Source: DAOTTI01 sp034437795
GTDB taxonomy: Bacteria > Chloroflexota > UBA11872 > UBA12225
Direction: 5' to 3'
Assembly (NCBI GenBank): GCA_034437795.1
Contig: DAOTTI010000279.1
Span: 1 to 41,417, forward strand
DNA length: 41,417 nucleotides
Part shown: piece after piece, positions 5,920-14,233 of the stretch
How the letters are laid out: every line of letters starts with the position of its first letter
Position numbering within the stretch: position 1 is the first letter of the stretch
Notes under the pieces: generated by a model
The model's database searches: none
Told to the model about the DNA's origin: nothing
The model's input: the letters and a program-made list of their open reading frames with translations, nothing else
Made by a program: the position numbers and the translations under genes

Positions 5920-7724
5920 TTGATCACCTCTTGCGCCGGATCGGTGACCTCGCCAAACCGCTTCAGGATCAACTCCGGCAGCTCGCGGTAGATCGCCCGC
6001 AGGGGCTGGTTGACCTCGTCGGCGTGCATCTCAGCGTAGCTGTTGCCCTCCGTGTCCCCTTCCACCAGCAGGGGCCCGAGGTCCTTGACCTCCAGCAGCC
6101 ACATTGCCTCCGACATGCCCAGCTGGTCCTTCCAGATGACCTCCCGCACGCCGGTGACGGCCTTCCCGTAGATGGCGCCGATCCCGTAGGGGAACGTGGA
6201 GAGGCAGACGGCGCCGTAGCGCCGGAAGACGGTCCGGTAGAGCTCCGGCGCCATGCCCCCCTTGTTGATCACCGCCCGCACGCCGTAGCGCGACAGCAGG
6301 CGCTCCATCCACTGCGCGTACCGGAACCCCGCCGTCGCCTGCAACGAGTTCACCACGTACCGCCCGGGCGCCACCTCCGCCCCCGCCGGCGAGGACTGGG
6401 CAGTCACGTTGTATTCGTTTCGCAGGTCGATCGGGGGCGCATGCCCCTCGTCCAGCATGTACTGGTACACCCCGTCACGCGCGGTAAAGATGCACCCGCT
6501 CAGGTACACGATGTCCCCTACCCGCAGCCGGCGCACGTCGTCCTCGCTGAGCGGCGTGGAGAGGCGCCACACTCTCGACCCCTCCCCGCCGGGCGAAGGG
6601 CGACGGACGGTGGACGACTCCGAGGCCCCAGCATGTGCTGCGCCCTTCGTCTTTCCTCCGTCGTCCTCTCCGCCGCGCCTGGCCGGCACCTCGATCAGCG
6701 GAATGCGCTGGCCAACGGCGGGGGCCCCAGGCAGGAGCAGCCCCTTGATCCCCTCGCCGCCCTTCGTCGATGGCGGTGGCTCCCCCGGCACGTACTCCAC
6801 CCCTTCGCGGCGCTGGTACTCAGTAAACCACTGCGGGTCCTCGCGGAACTCCACCCGCCCGTCGTTATAGATCCGTACCGTCGCGCGCCGGACGGCGTGG
6901 CAGAGCTCACTGATCGCCACGGGCAGCCCGCCGGTGTGCGTGTAGGCGATCTCGCAGTGCACGTCCAGCACGGGGGTGTCGCTACGCAGGCCCATCACCC
7001 CGATCAGGGTGCGATTCCCAAGCTCCAGCAGCGCCTCTTCCAGCGCGGCCACCACCGGATCCGGGTGCCGGTCGCCGACTAGGCGCAGGCAGGCCGCCTC
7101 CTTACTTAGGGTGAAGCACTGGTCCTTCGTCCCCCCAATCCCGACTCCCACGATGACCGGCGGGCAGGAGAGCCCGCGGTGGCCGAACATGACCAGGGTG
7201 TCTACGAAGAAGCGCTTGATCCCTGGAATGCCGTCGCCCGGAAACAGCATCCGGTAGTCGCTGCCGAAGAGCCCGCCCTTGTGCACGGCGGTGATGTCGA
7301 TCCAGTCGCCTTGCGGCTCGAAACGGTAGTCGATGTTGGGCGCGAACACCCCGACGTTGTTCCCGGGATTGCGGCGCGTCAGCGGGTGCACGCGGTTGGA
7401 GCGCAGCGGCACGTCCTGGGTGGCGCGGGCCGTGGCGCGGCGCAGGGCGCGCTCCAGCGCGGCGAAGCCTCCCTCCACCTGGACGTCGTTGCCGGCCTTG
7501 ACGTAGAAGCGAGGCAGGCCGGTGTCGCCGCACATCGCGCTCTGCTGGCTGAGCGCGACGTCGGCGTTGGCCACAATCGCCTCGAGGGCCCGTCGCGCCG
7601 GCGCGTTCGTCTCGCGCTCGGCCGCGGCGGCGAACGCCTGTCTCGCATCCAGCGGCACGGCAATCGCCGCCCGCCGGTTCAGCTCGTACGCTACCTCTTC
7701 CAGTAGCGCCATCGGGATCGCCAT
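5916..7724 (-). CDS. Class I (iron-sulfur) fumarate hydratase, fused alpha and beta domains
   Basis: A 602-residue [4Fe-4S] enzyme that interconverts fumarate and malate in the TCA cycle. The alpha domain (1-300) has the three expected cluster cysteines: Cys65 in AMCGDTGLP, Cys187 in LSCPPVIVGVGIGGT, and Cys275 in SELCHAVRRA. The beta domain (about 395-590) shows VGDIVYLSGCIFTARD, NKGGMAPE, and FPYGIGAIYG. Residues about 349-386 in the linker are low-complexity and charged; they are encoded by an inserted repeat (6567-6680). It is the first gene of the fum-sdhB-sdhA operon. TACAAT lies 6 nt before the ATG with no Shine-Dalgarno sequence, suggesting a leaderless message. It is oxygen-sensitive in known members. 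Confidence 0.92.
   Translation of the reverse strand: MAIPMALLEEVAYELNRRAAIAVPLDARQAFAAAAERETNAPARRALEAIVANADVALSQQSAMCGDTGLPRFYVKAGNDVQVEGGFAALERALRRATARATQDVPLRSNRVHPLTRRNPGNNVGVFAPNIDYRFEPQGDWIDITAVHKGGLFGSDYRMLFPGDGIPGIKRFFVDTLVMFGHRGLSCPPVIVGVGIGGTKDQCFTLSKEAACLRLVGDRHPDPVVAALEEALLELGNRTLIGVMGLRSDTPVLDVHCEIAYTHTGGLPVAISELCHAVRRATVRIYNDGRVEFREDPQWFTEYQRREGVEYVPGEPPPSTKGGEGIKGLLLPGAPAVGQRIPLIEVPARRGGEDDGGKTKGAAHAGASESSTVRRPSPGGEGSRVWRLSTPLSEDDVRRLRVGDIVYLSGCIFTARDGVYQYMLDEGHAPPIDLRNEYNVTAQSSPAGAEVAPGRYVVNSLQATAGFRYAQWMERLLSRYGVRAVINKGGMAPELYRTVFRRYGAVCLSTFPYGIGAIYGKAVTGVREVIWKDQLGMSEAMWLLEVKDLGPLLVEGDTEGNSYAEMHADEVNQPLRAIYRELPELILKRFGEVTDPAQEVIK
6567..6680 (-). repeat. In-frame inverted-repeat insert in the fumarase interdomain linker
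   Basis: On the coding strand the segment starts with GGACGACGGAGG and AAAGACGAAGGGC and ends with GTCGTCCACCGTCCGTCG, so GGACGACGG-like arms face each other around a short loop. Units such as GGACGAC and GACGAAG match the heptamer repeats in sdhB and at 35.4 kb. It translates as a G/D/K/R/S-rich stretch not expected in class I fumarases, so it is best read as a repeat tolerated in a flexible linker. Confidence 0.55.
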
Positions 7725-7736
7725 GGCGCGATTGTA
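7725..7736 (-). promoter_or_regulatory. -10 box (TACAAT) of the fumarase operon
   Basis: TACAAT on the minus strand ends 6 nt before the ATG at 7724. There is no visible ribosome-binding site and no clear -35 element. The spacing places the start point at about the start codon, as for the UxaA gene. Confidence 0.45.
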
Positions 7737-7781
7737 GCCTGGCGCGGGGCAGGCGGGCGGGGAGCCAGGCCGGGAGCGCCA

Positions 7782-9434
7782 TCACTGGCGCCACTCCCCC
7801 TCCACCATGCGGGCCACCTCGATCCCGTTGCGGGTGAGGGACCAGGTGCGCCGGTTCAGCAGGCAGGCGTCCAGCGATCCGTCGGCGGCCGGTGGCCGGG
7901 GCGAGGTGACGATGACCACCCTCTGGCCGGGAGCTGCCGGCGCCAGGTCGCGGCAGGAGACGGCCGCGGCCGGCCGGTCCGGCTGCAGGAAGTGGATAGC
8001 CCGCGGCCGGCGCAGGCTCAGGGCCACGCTCCCCGGCTCCGGCTGGCGCCATTCGCCCCAGCAGCACCCTGCGACGTAGGCCACGAACTCCAGCGGGTAG
8101 GCGTCCAGCGCCCCCGCAATCGTCCGGCCAAACGGCGTGTTGCCGTCCGGCAGGGTTCTTGGGTAGACGACGAAGTAGCTGCGCGCGTTGATTGCGGCGA
8201 TCAGCACGGCCAGCAGGATCACGGGCCCGGCGCGCATACCCCACCGCGCCACCGGCCGCAGCCATCCTTCCCTTCCCGCACGCCGCGGCGAGATGCCAGG
8301 TTCGGGCCCGCTCCGTCCAGCACGGCACTCCCTTCCCGCATCCAGGGGCGAGACCACTCGCCGGTGGCGCAGCCGAGGGAGCGCCACCTGCCGGAAGAGC
8401 CGGTCCGTCTCCACGATGCCGTAGGCGGTGACGGCCAGGACGCAGGGCAGGATGGCGATCATGCGGCCCATGTTGGGCAGCGACTGGGGGTTGCGCACGT
8501 CCAGCACCGATGGGACCTGAAGCACGACCAGGGGGACGACGCCGTAGCGGAGCAGCCGCCAGTCCCGGTTACGGGCCACCCGCCACAGGACGGCGGCGAC
8601 GCCAAGGGCGAAGAACAGGCCGCTGACGGGGTCCAGGTGGGGCTGGCCGGGGACGTTGTGGCGGAAGACGCGGTCGCCGTGGACGTGGAAGGCGAGGACA
8701 TTGGCGGCCACGTTCGTGGCGAGACGGGTGGCGTAGTCGGCGGGCCCGAAGCCGGCCGCCAGGCCCAGCTTCTCGCCAAAGAACGAGGCGCCCGTGAGGT
8801 AGGTCTGCGGCTGGGCCAGCACGTGCACCGCCAGCGGGGCCAGCACCAGCAGCGCCGCCAGATAGGTGGCCCGCAAGGCGAAGGGCACGGCCAGCATGCC
8901 CCAGAAGCCAGCCTGCGTGTAGCAGCCGAGGCCGAGAGCGATGCCGGCCGCCGCGCCCCGGCCCCGCAAGGCGAAGGTGAAGGTGACGGCCACCAGCAAC
9001 GGGACCAGGATGTGGGGCTTGGCCTGGCGCGACCAGGTCAGGCTCCAAAATGAGACGGCGCTGAGGAAGGCCGCCAGCAGGGCGACGTGGCGCCGCTCGA
9101 ACAGCGCGTGGGTGTAGGCGTACGTGGCCAGGGTAAGGCAGGCGCCGGCGATGGCCGTGGCTAGCTTCATCGTGTAGAAGGACAGGCCGCCGAGCTTGGC
9201 CGGCAGGGCCAGCAGGTAGGAGAACACGGGGCCGTCGCCCCCAAAGCGGAAGCCGATAAAGAACCGGCCGCCGGCCACGTCGCGGGCCAGGGTCGCGTGG
9301 GTGATCACGTCGTCCCACGGCTCGGCAGGGAGGTCGTCCAGCCGGTAGAGCCGGAGGGCGAGCGCCAGGGCGGCCAGCAGCGCCAGGCCGGCGACGCGCC
9401 CTGTGGAACCTGTGGAAGAGGAGAGGAGCGCCAT
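7782..9434 (-). CDS. Polytopic membrane protein, GT-C (family 39-like) glycosyltransferase
   Basis: About 550 residues with roughly ten hydrophobic helices in the first 440 and a soluble C-terminal domain. The first helix (VAGLALLAALALALRLY) is followed by an acidic pair in EPWDDVITHATLARD, the place where GT-C enzymes (PMT/ArnT type) keep catalytic acids in the first external loop. A role in transferring sugar from a lipid-linked donor at the outer membrane face is inferred. A soluble stretch (SPLDAGREC to GREGWLRPV) interrupts the helices and is encoded by a 60-bp-spaced direct repeat (8269-8353). The frame is open to 9476, but that start would overlap the promoter of the divergent opp operon, so the ATG at 9432-9434 is used; no ribosome-binding site supports either. 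Confidence 0.65.
   Translation of the reverse strand: MALLSSSTGSTGRVAGLALLAALALALRLYRLDDLPAEPWDDVITHATLARDVAGGRFFIGFRFGGDGPVFSYLLALPAKLGGLSFYTMKLATAIAGACLTLATYAYTHALFERRHVALLAAFLSAVSFWSLTWSRQAKPHILVPLLVAVTFTFALRGRGAAAGIALGLGCYTQAGFWGMLAVPFALRATYLAALLVLAPLAVHVLAQPQTYLTGASFFGEKLGLAAGFGPADYATRLATNVAANVLAFHVHGDRVFRHNVPGQPHLDPVSGLFFALGVAAVLWRVARNRDWRLLRYGVVPLVVLQVPSVLDVRNPQSLPNMGRMIAILPCVLAVTAYGIVETDRLFRQVALPRLRHRRVVSPLDAGRECRAGRSGPEPGISPRRAGREGWLRPVARWGMRAGPVILLAVLIAAINARSYFVVYPRTLPDGNTPFGRTIAGALDAYPLEFVAYVAGCCWGEWRQPEPGSVALSLRRPRAIHFLQPDRPAAAVSCRDLAPAAPGQRVVIVTSPRPPAADGSLDACLLNRRTWSLTRNGIEVARMVEGEWRQ
8269..8353. repeat. Imperfect direct repeat within the glycosyltransferase gene
   Basis: Two copies of about 25 bp (TCCCTTCCCGCA followed by GGCGAGA after 6 nt) begin at 8269 and 8329, exactly 60 bp apart. 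They yield two protein repeats 20 residues apart (SPLDAGRE and SPRRAGRE) in a hydrophilic loop. The composition resembles the intergenic CCCTCTCCC repeats, so a repeat insertion in a loop is likely. Confidence 0.5.
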
Positions 9435-9470
9435 GGCATTCGGTGCCCGCAAGCCTGCTAGCACATGGGG

Positions 9471-9499
9471 TTGCATTGCGGCAAGCCATGTCCTAGAAT
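9471..9499 (+). promoter_or_regulatory. Sigma70-type promoter of the opp-like operon
   Basis: TTGCAT (9471-9476) and TAGAAT (9494-9499) are separated by an optimal 17 bp. The start point would be near 9506, giving a leader of about 75 nt before the ATG at 9581. It is the best-matching promoter in the window. Confidence 0.6.
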
Positions 9500-9580
9500 G
9501 CCCGCTGGGACCAGGTACGAACTTCCTTGCCTATCGCTTGGGAGTCTGTGCCGGGACACGTGGCAGAAAGGGGTGGAACC

Positions 9581-11656
9581 ATGTCACAGCAGCGGGTCAC
9601 GCGAGGTACCTTCCTTCGACTGACGGCCATGGCGGCCGTCGGCACGGCGGTGGCAGCGGTGGTGAAGGAAACCGCGGAAGACGCCCCCGCGGCCGAGGCG
9701 GCCAGGATCTACGGCGAAGCGCCGAGCCTGGCGGAAGCGGTCGCGAAGGGCGAGCTCCCTCAGGTGCAGGATCGCCTGCCGGAGAATCCGCTGGTCATCC
9801 AGCACAAGTGGCTCAGCATCGGCAAGTATGGGGGCACGCTCCACATGTCCCACGTCGGGGAATGGAGCACCGGCCACCATATTTTGAACCTCCAGTACGG
9901 CCACTCCCCCATCCGCTGGCTCCGTGATGGCCTGGAGATCGGTCCCGGCCTGGCGGAGCGCTGGGAGTCCAACGAGGACGCCAGCGTCTGGACCTTCTAC
10001 TTCCGCAAGGGGCTCAAGTGGTCGGACGGCCATCCGTGGACGGTGGACGACATCCTGTTCTGGTGGGAGGATGAGATCGGCCATCCGGATCTCAAGGAGT
10101 TCCCGCCCGATGAGACCAAGTCCGGCATCGGGACGGTGGCGCGCCTGCAGAAGATCGACGACTACACCCTGCAGATCCAGTTCGACGCGCCGGCCCCGCT
10201 GACCGCCGACCGGATCGCTATGTGGACCAAGCGGGGCATCGGCGGGAGCAACCGCTGGATGGATCCCAAGCACTTCCTGATGCAGTACCACATCCGCTAC
10301 AACCCCAGCCTCGATCCGGCCACCTGGACGGTCGACTTCCTCCAGAAGCGGGACCCCGCCGTCACGCCAGGCTGCCCGACCATGACCGGCTGGTACATGG
10401 CGGAGTTCGAACTGGGGGTGCGCAGCGTGTGGGTGCGCAACCCCTACTACTGGTGCGTGGACAAGGCCGGCAACCAGCTGCCCTACATCGACCGCGTGGT
10501 CAATACGATCATGCAGGACGCCGAGGTGCTCAAGCTGCGCTACCTCAGCGGCCAGGCCGACTTCGTGATGGGCAACTGGTCGAACATCCCCCTGTCGGAC
10601 ATCCAGGTCTACCGGCAGAATGAGGCCCGCAGTGGCCTCGAGGTCCGCCTGTGGGATGGGGGCTCGGGGACGTCGTCGATGTACTTCTTCAACCACAACT
10701 ACCGCGATCCGAAGTACCGCGCGCTCTTCCGCAACCCCACCTTCCTCAAGGCCCTATCCCACGCCTACGACCGGCCCCAGGTGCAGCGCACGGTCTACTT
10801 CAACACCGGTGAGCTCACCACCGGCACGATGAGCCCCAAGGCGATCGAGTACCAGATCCCCGGCGGCAAGGCGATCTATGAGATGTGGCGGGACGCCGCC
10901 GTCAAGTACGACCCCGAGCTGGCCAAGCGGCTGCTGGACGAGATCGGCATCCGCGACGTGAACAACGACGGCTGGCGGGAGTTCCCTGATGGCAGCCCGC
11001 TGCAGATCCTGCTCGACTACCAGGCCGACCAGTCGCCGACCGGCGAGCACCTGCGCAAGAACGAGATCCTGGCCGACAACTGGCGCAGGATCGGCATTAA
11101 CACCGAGCTGCGCCCGATCGAGCCTCCGGCCTGGCAGCAGCTGTGGGAGGCGGGGATCCGCATGACCCACACCACCTGGGAGGTAGGTGACGGCCCCAAC
11201 CACCTGGTGTACCCGCAGTGGGTGGTGCCGCTCGAGCCGGCGCGGTGGGCGCCCCTTTATGGCAACTACGCCACGGTACGCGGCACGCCGGTGGAGTTCA
11301 CTGAGCTGGAGAAGGACCCCTACGACCGGACGCCCCCGCGGGAGGCGCCGGAGCCGGGGAGCCCCGTCGCACGCCTGTGGGAGTTGTACGACCAGGCGCG
11401 GGTGCAGCCGGATGCGATGGCCCGCCACCACCTGGTGTGGGAGATGATCAAGATCCACGTCCAGGATGGCCCCTTCTTCTCCGGCACGGTGGCCAACACG
11501 CCTCGCCCCATCCTGGTGAAGAAGGGCCTGCTCAACGTGCCGCGGCGGGAAGACCTCGCCCTCGGCGGCTTCGTCAATCCGTGGATCCATCCCACGCCGG
11601 CCGTCTACGACCCCGAGGCCTTCTACTGGGATAACCCGGCAGCGCACGCGGGCTAA
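9581..11656 (+). CDS. ABC transporter substrate-binding protein, family 5 (peptide/nickel type)
   Basis: A 691-residue extracytoplasmic solute-binding protein that delivers ligand to the permeases encoded next. It has the SBP_bac_5 pattern: GYxxxLAERWE-like text (GPGLAERWESNEDASVWTF), FYFRKGLKWSDGHPWTVDDI, and the late LLDEIGIRDVNNDGWREFPDG, common in long peptide-type binding proteins. The N-terminus (TRGTFLRLTAMAAVGTAVAAVV) resembles a Tat signal with a degenerate RG instead of RR, and there is no lipobox Cys. The ATG at 9581 follows AAAGGGGTGG; an upstream in-frame ATG at 9527 lacks a site. It is first in an operon with two permeases and two ATPases. Its length exceeds E. coli OppA/DppA by about 150 residues. 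The ligand is unknown. Confidence 0.88.
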   Translation: MSQQRVTRGTFLRLTAMAAVGTAVAAVVKETAEDAPAAEAARIYGEAPSLAEAVAKGELPQVQDRLPENPLVIQHKWLSIGKYGGTLHMSHVGEWSTGHHILNLQYGHSPIRWLRDGLEIGPGLAERWESNEDASVWTFYFRKGLKWSDGHPWTVDDILFWWEDEIGHPDLKEFPPDETKSGIGTVARLQKIDDYTLQIQFDAPAPLTADRIAMWTKRGIGGSNRWMDPKHFLMQYHIRYNPSLDPATWTVDFLQKRDPAVTPGCPTMTGWYMAEFELGVRSVWVRNPYYWCVDKAGNQLPYIDRVVNTIMQDAEVLKLRYLSGQADFVMGNWSNIPLSDIQVYRQNEARSGLEVRLWDGGSGTSSMYFFNHNYRDPKYRALFRNPTFLKALSHAYDRPQVQRTVYFNTGELTTGTMSPKAIEYQIPGGKAIYEMWRDAAVKYDPELAKRLLDEIGIRDVNNDGWREFPDGSPLQILLDYQADQSPTGEHLRKNEILADNWRRIGINTELRPIEPPAWQQLWEAGIRMTHTTWEVGDGPNHLVYPQWVVPLEPARWAPLYGNYATVRGTPVEFTELEKDPYDRTPPREAPEPGSPVARLWELYDQARVQPDAMARHHLVWEMIKIHVQDGPFFSGTVANTPRPILVKKGLLNVPRREDLALGGFVNPWIHPTPAVYDPEAFYWDNPAAHAG

Positions 11657-11816
11657 CCAGCAGAGCGCCCCGCTCTCTCGCGGAGGCGGTGAGCGGGTGA
11701 GTGCGGGTGAGGGTGACGTCAGCGTGGCCCGGCCCTGGCCGGAGCCGCCTGGCGCCCCTCACCCACCCGCAGCGCGCGACGTCTGGCGTCAATAACATGA
11801 GAGGGCCGGCACTGCC

Positions 11817-12803
11817 ATGATGACCTTTCTCCTGCGGCGGCTGATCTTTATGGTCATAACTGTGGCCGCCATCTCCATGGTCGGCTTCACCATCATCAAC
11901 CTGCCGCCGGGGTCGGCGCTGGAGGTGCGCATCAACCAGCTCCGCCAGCAAGGCGGCGACATCTCGATTGAGTACATTCGTGGGCTGGAGGAGCGCTACG
12001 GGCTGCGTGATCCGTTGCACGTGAAGTACCTCAAGTGGGTCTCGCGGGCGATCAGGGGCGACTTCGGCCAGTCGTTCGTGATGCAAGACCAGCCAGTGGG
12101 GCCGCTCATCTGGCAACGCCTTGGTTTCTCTGTCGGCCTGGCGCTGTTTGCCATCATCTTCTCCTGGTCGGTGGCCATCCCGCTTGGCGTCTACGCCGCC
12201 ACCCACCGCTATTCCTGGCCAGACTACGTCATCTCGTTCTTCCAGTTCGTCGGGTTCGCCATTCCGGAGTTCCTGGCCGCCCTCCTCCTGCTCGTGTTCG
12301 CCAGCCAGGTGCTGGACATCGAGGTGGGCGTGCTCTTCTCGCGCCAGTACCGCGACGCGCCGTGGAGCTTCGCCAAGTTCGTGGACTTCCTGAAGCACAT
12401 CTGGATCCCGTGCGCGGTGCTGGCTATCAGCGGCACGGCCTGGCTGACGCGGGTCATGCGGGCCAACCTGCTCGACGTCCTGGGCCAGCAGTACGTCCAG
12501 ACGGCGCGGTCGAAAGGGCTCCAGGAGTACATCGTCATCTGGAAGCACGCCGTGCGAAACGCCCTCCACCCGCTGATCATGGCCCTGGGCGGCGCCTTTC
12601 CAGCCCTGGTCTCAGGTGAGGTGATCGTCTCCATCGTGACCAACATGCCCACGACCGGCCCGATCTACGCGCGGGCGTTGATCACCAAGGACATGTATCT
12701 CGCCGTGACCATCTTGCTCATGCTCTCCATCGCCGTGGTGATCGGCAACCTGATTGCCGATCTCTTACTGGCCTGGGCTGATCCCCGTATCCGGCTTGAA
12801 TAG
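11817..12803 (+). CDS. ABC transporter permease, OppB/DppB type
   Basis: A 328-residue inner-membrane permease with about six helices. The first is FLLRRLIFMVITVAAISMVG, followed by the typical NLPPGSALE and the periplasmic RYGLRDPLHVKYLKW segment. The EAA loop that contacts the ATPase is TARSKGLQEYIVIWKHAVRN. It forms a heterodimer with the next permease. The ATG at 11817 is followed directly by a second ATG. The 160-bp gap after the binding-protein gene has no gene and may hold a weak attenuating stem. Confidence 0.92.
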   Translation: MMTFLLRRLIFMVITVAAISMVGFTIINLPPGSALEVRINQLRQQGGDISIEYIRGLEERYGLRDPLHVKYLKWVSRAIRGDFGQSFVMQDQPVGPLIWQRLGFSVGLALFAIIFSWSVAIPLGVYAATHRYSWPDYVISFFQFVGFAIPEFLAALLLLVFASQVLDIEVGVLFSRQYRDAPWSFAKFVDFLKHIWIPCAVLAISGTAWLTRVMRANLLDVLGQQYVQTARSKGLQEYIVIWKHAVRNALHPLIMALGGAFPALVSGEVIVSIVTNMPTTGPIYARALITKDMYLAVTILLMLSIAVVIGNLIADLLLAWADPRIRLE

Positions 12804-12826
12804 CGTTCAAGGTTGAGAGATCGACA

Positions 12827-14134
12827 ATGGCAACCGCTGAAATCGCAGTCGCGCATCCGGCCGGTGCGGGGGCCATCGAGCAAGTCTCGGCGGCGGAGCA
12901 GGTCTCGCAGTGGCGCCTGATGTGGTGGCGGTTCCTGCAGAACCGCCTGTCCGTCGCCGGGGGCATCGCCCTGATCGGCATGTACCTGATCGCCCTGTTC
13001 GCCGATTTCCTCGCCCCCTACTCCGCCCACGAGCTGGACACCGAGCACTCCTTCGCCGCGCCGACGCGCATCATCTTCGTCGGCCTCCGGCCGGCGGTCT
13101 GCCCGCTGACGCAGACGCTCGACGAGGCGAACTTCAAGTGGGTCTACACGCCGGACTGCAGTCTGGCGCGCCCGATCGAGCTGTTCGTGCGCGGGCACGA
13201 GTACCGCCTCTTTGGCCTGATCAAGAGCGACCGGCACCTGTTCGGCGTGACCGCCGGTCCGCCCTTAGCCGGCGCGGCGGCCAAGCAGCCACTGGCACGG
13301 CCGGAGCACCCACCTGGGGCCGCGCGCGTGGACGATCCGCTGGCGGCGTACCGGCGCGAGCAGCGGGAGGCCGCCGCGGCCGGCCTGCCTGGCGCGGCCA
13401 CTGCGGCCGCGGCCACGGCGCAGCGGGCCACCGACAAGGCGCCCAAGATCTATCTCCTCGGCGCCGACTCGCAGGGCCGCGACCTGTTCTCTCGCTTGCT
13501 AGAGGGGTCCCGCATCTCTCTGACCGTCGGCCTGGTCGGGGTGGCGCTGGGGATCATCATCGGCTCCTTCATGGGGACGGCGTCCGGCTACATGGGCGGC
13601 GCCGTGGACAACGTCATCCAGCGCGTGATCGAGATCATCCAGGCTATGCCCACCCTGCCCCTGTGGGCGGCCTTCGCCGCCGCCCTGCCGCGGAACACAC
13701 CGGTGGTGCAGCGCTACTTCCTCATCAGCATCATCCTCTCGCTGGTGAGCTGGACCGGCCTCGCCCGCCAGCTCCGCGGCAAGGTGCTGGCCTACCGCAC
13801 GCTGGACTACGTCGCGGCGGCGCGCCTGGCCGGCTGCAGCCACCTGCGCATCATCCTGACGCACATGCTGCCCAACGCGGCCAGCCACATCATCGTCGTG
13901 GCCACCTTCGCCGTCCCCGGCGCCATCCTGGGCGAGACGGCGCTGAGCTTCCTGGGCCTGGGCATGCTGCCGCCGGCGGTGAGCTGGGGGGTGCTGCTCA
14001 AGGACGCCCAGCAGATCGATACGGTGCTGCTCCGGCCCTGGCTGTTGATCCCCGCCATTCCCGTCATCATCACCGTGACCTGCTACCAGCTCCTGGGGGA
14101 TGGCCTGCGCGACGCGGCCGATCCGTATAGCTAG
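12827..14134 (+). CDS. ABC transporter permease, OppC/DppC type, with enlarged periplasmic loop
   Basis: A 435-residue partner of the OppB-like permease, well above the usual 280-310. After the first helix (LSVAGGIALIGMYLIALFADFLAPY) comes a periplasmic stretch of about 175 residues. It includes the familiar HLFGVTAG and LGADSQGRDLFSRLLEGSRIS, but also an Ala/Pro-rich segment of about 60 residues (AGAAAKQPLARPEHPPG onwards) that is not typical. The transport core follows, with the EAA loop in ARLAGCSHLRIILTHMLPN and a GETALSFLGLG motif near the end. It starts 23 bp after the upstream gene. The extra linker may reach toward the large binding protein, which is an inference. Confidence 0.9.
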   Translation: MATAEIAVAHPAGAGAIEQVSAAEQVSQWRLMWWRFLQNRLSVAGGIALIGMYLIALFADFLAPYSAHELDTEHSFAAPTRIIFVGLRPAVCPLTQTLDEANFKWVYTPDCSLARPIELFVRGHEYRLFGLIKSDRHLFGVTAGPPLAGAAAKQPLARPEHPPGAARVDDPLAAYRREQREAAAAGLPGAATAAAATAQRATDKAPKIYLLGADSQGRDLFSRLLEGSRISLTVGLVGVALGIIIGSFMGTASGYMGGAVDNVIQRVIEIIQAMPTLPLWAAFAAALPRNTPVVQRYFLISIILSLVSWTGLARQLRGKVLAYRTLDYVAAARLAGCSHLRIILTHMLPNAASHIIVVATFAVPGAILGETALSFLGLGMLPPAVSWGVLLKDAQQIDTVLLRPWLLIPAIPVIITVTCYQLLGDGLRDAADPYS

Positions 14135-14233
14135 GCACGGCACCCTGAGATGACCGGAATGGCCGGCGGGCGGCTGCGCGCAGCCGCGGGGTGAGACGGC
14201 AAACGACAGCGTGCCGTGGGAGGTACACGTGAA

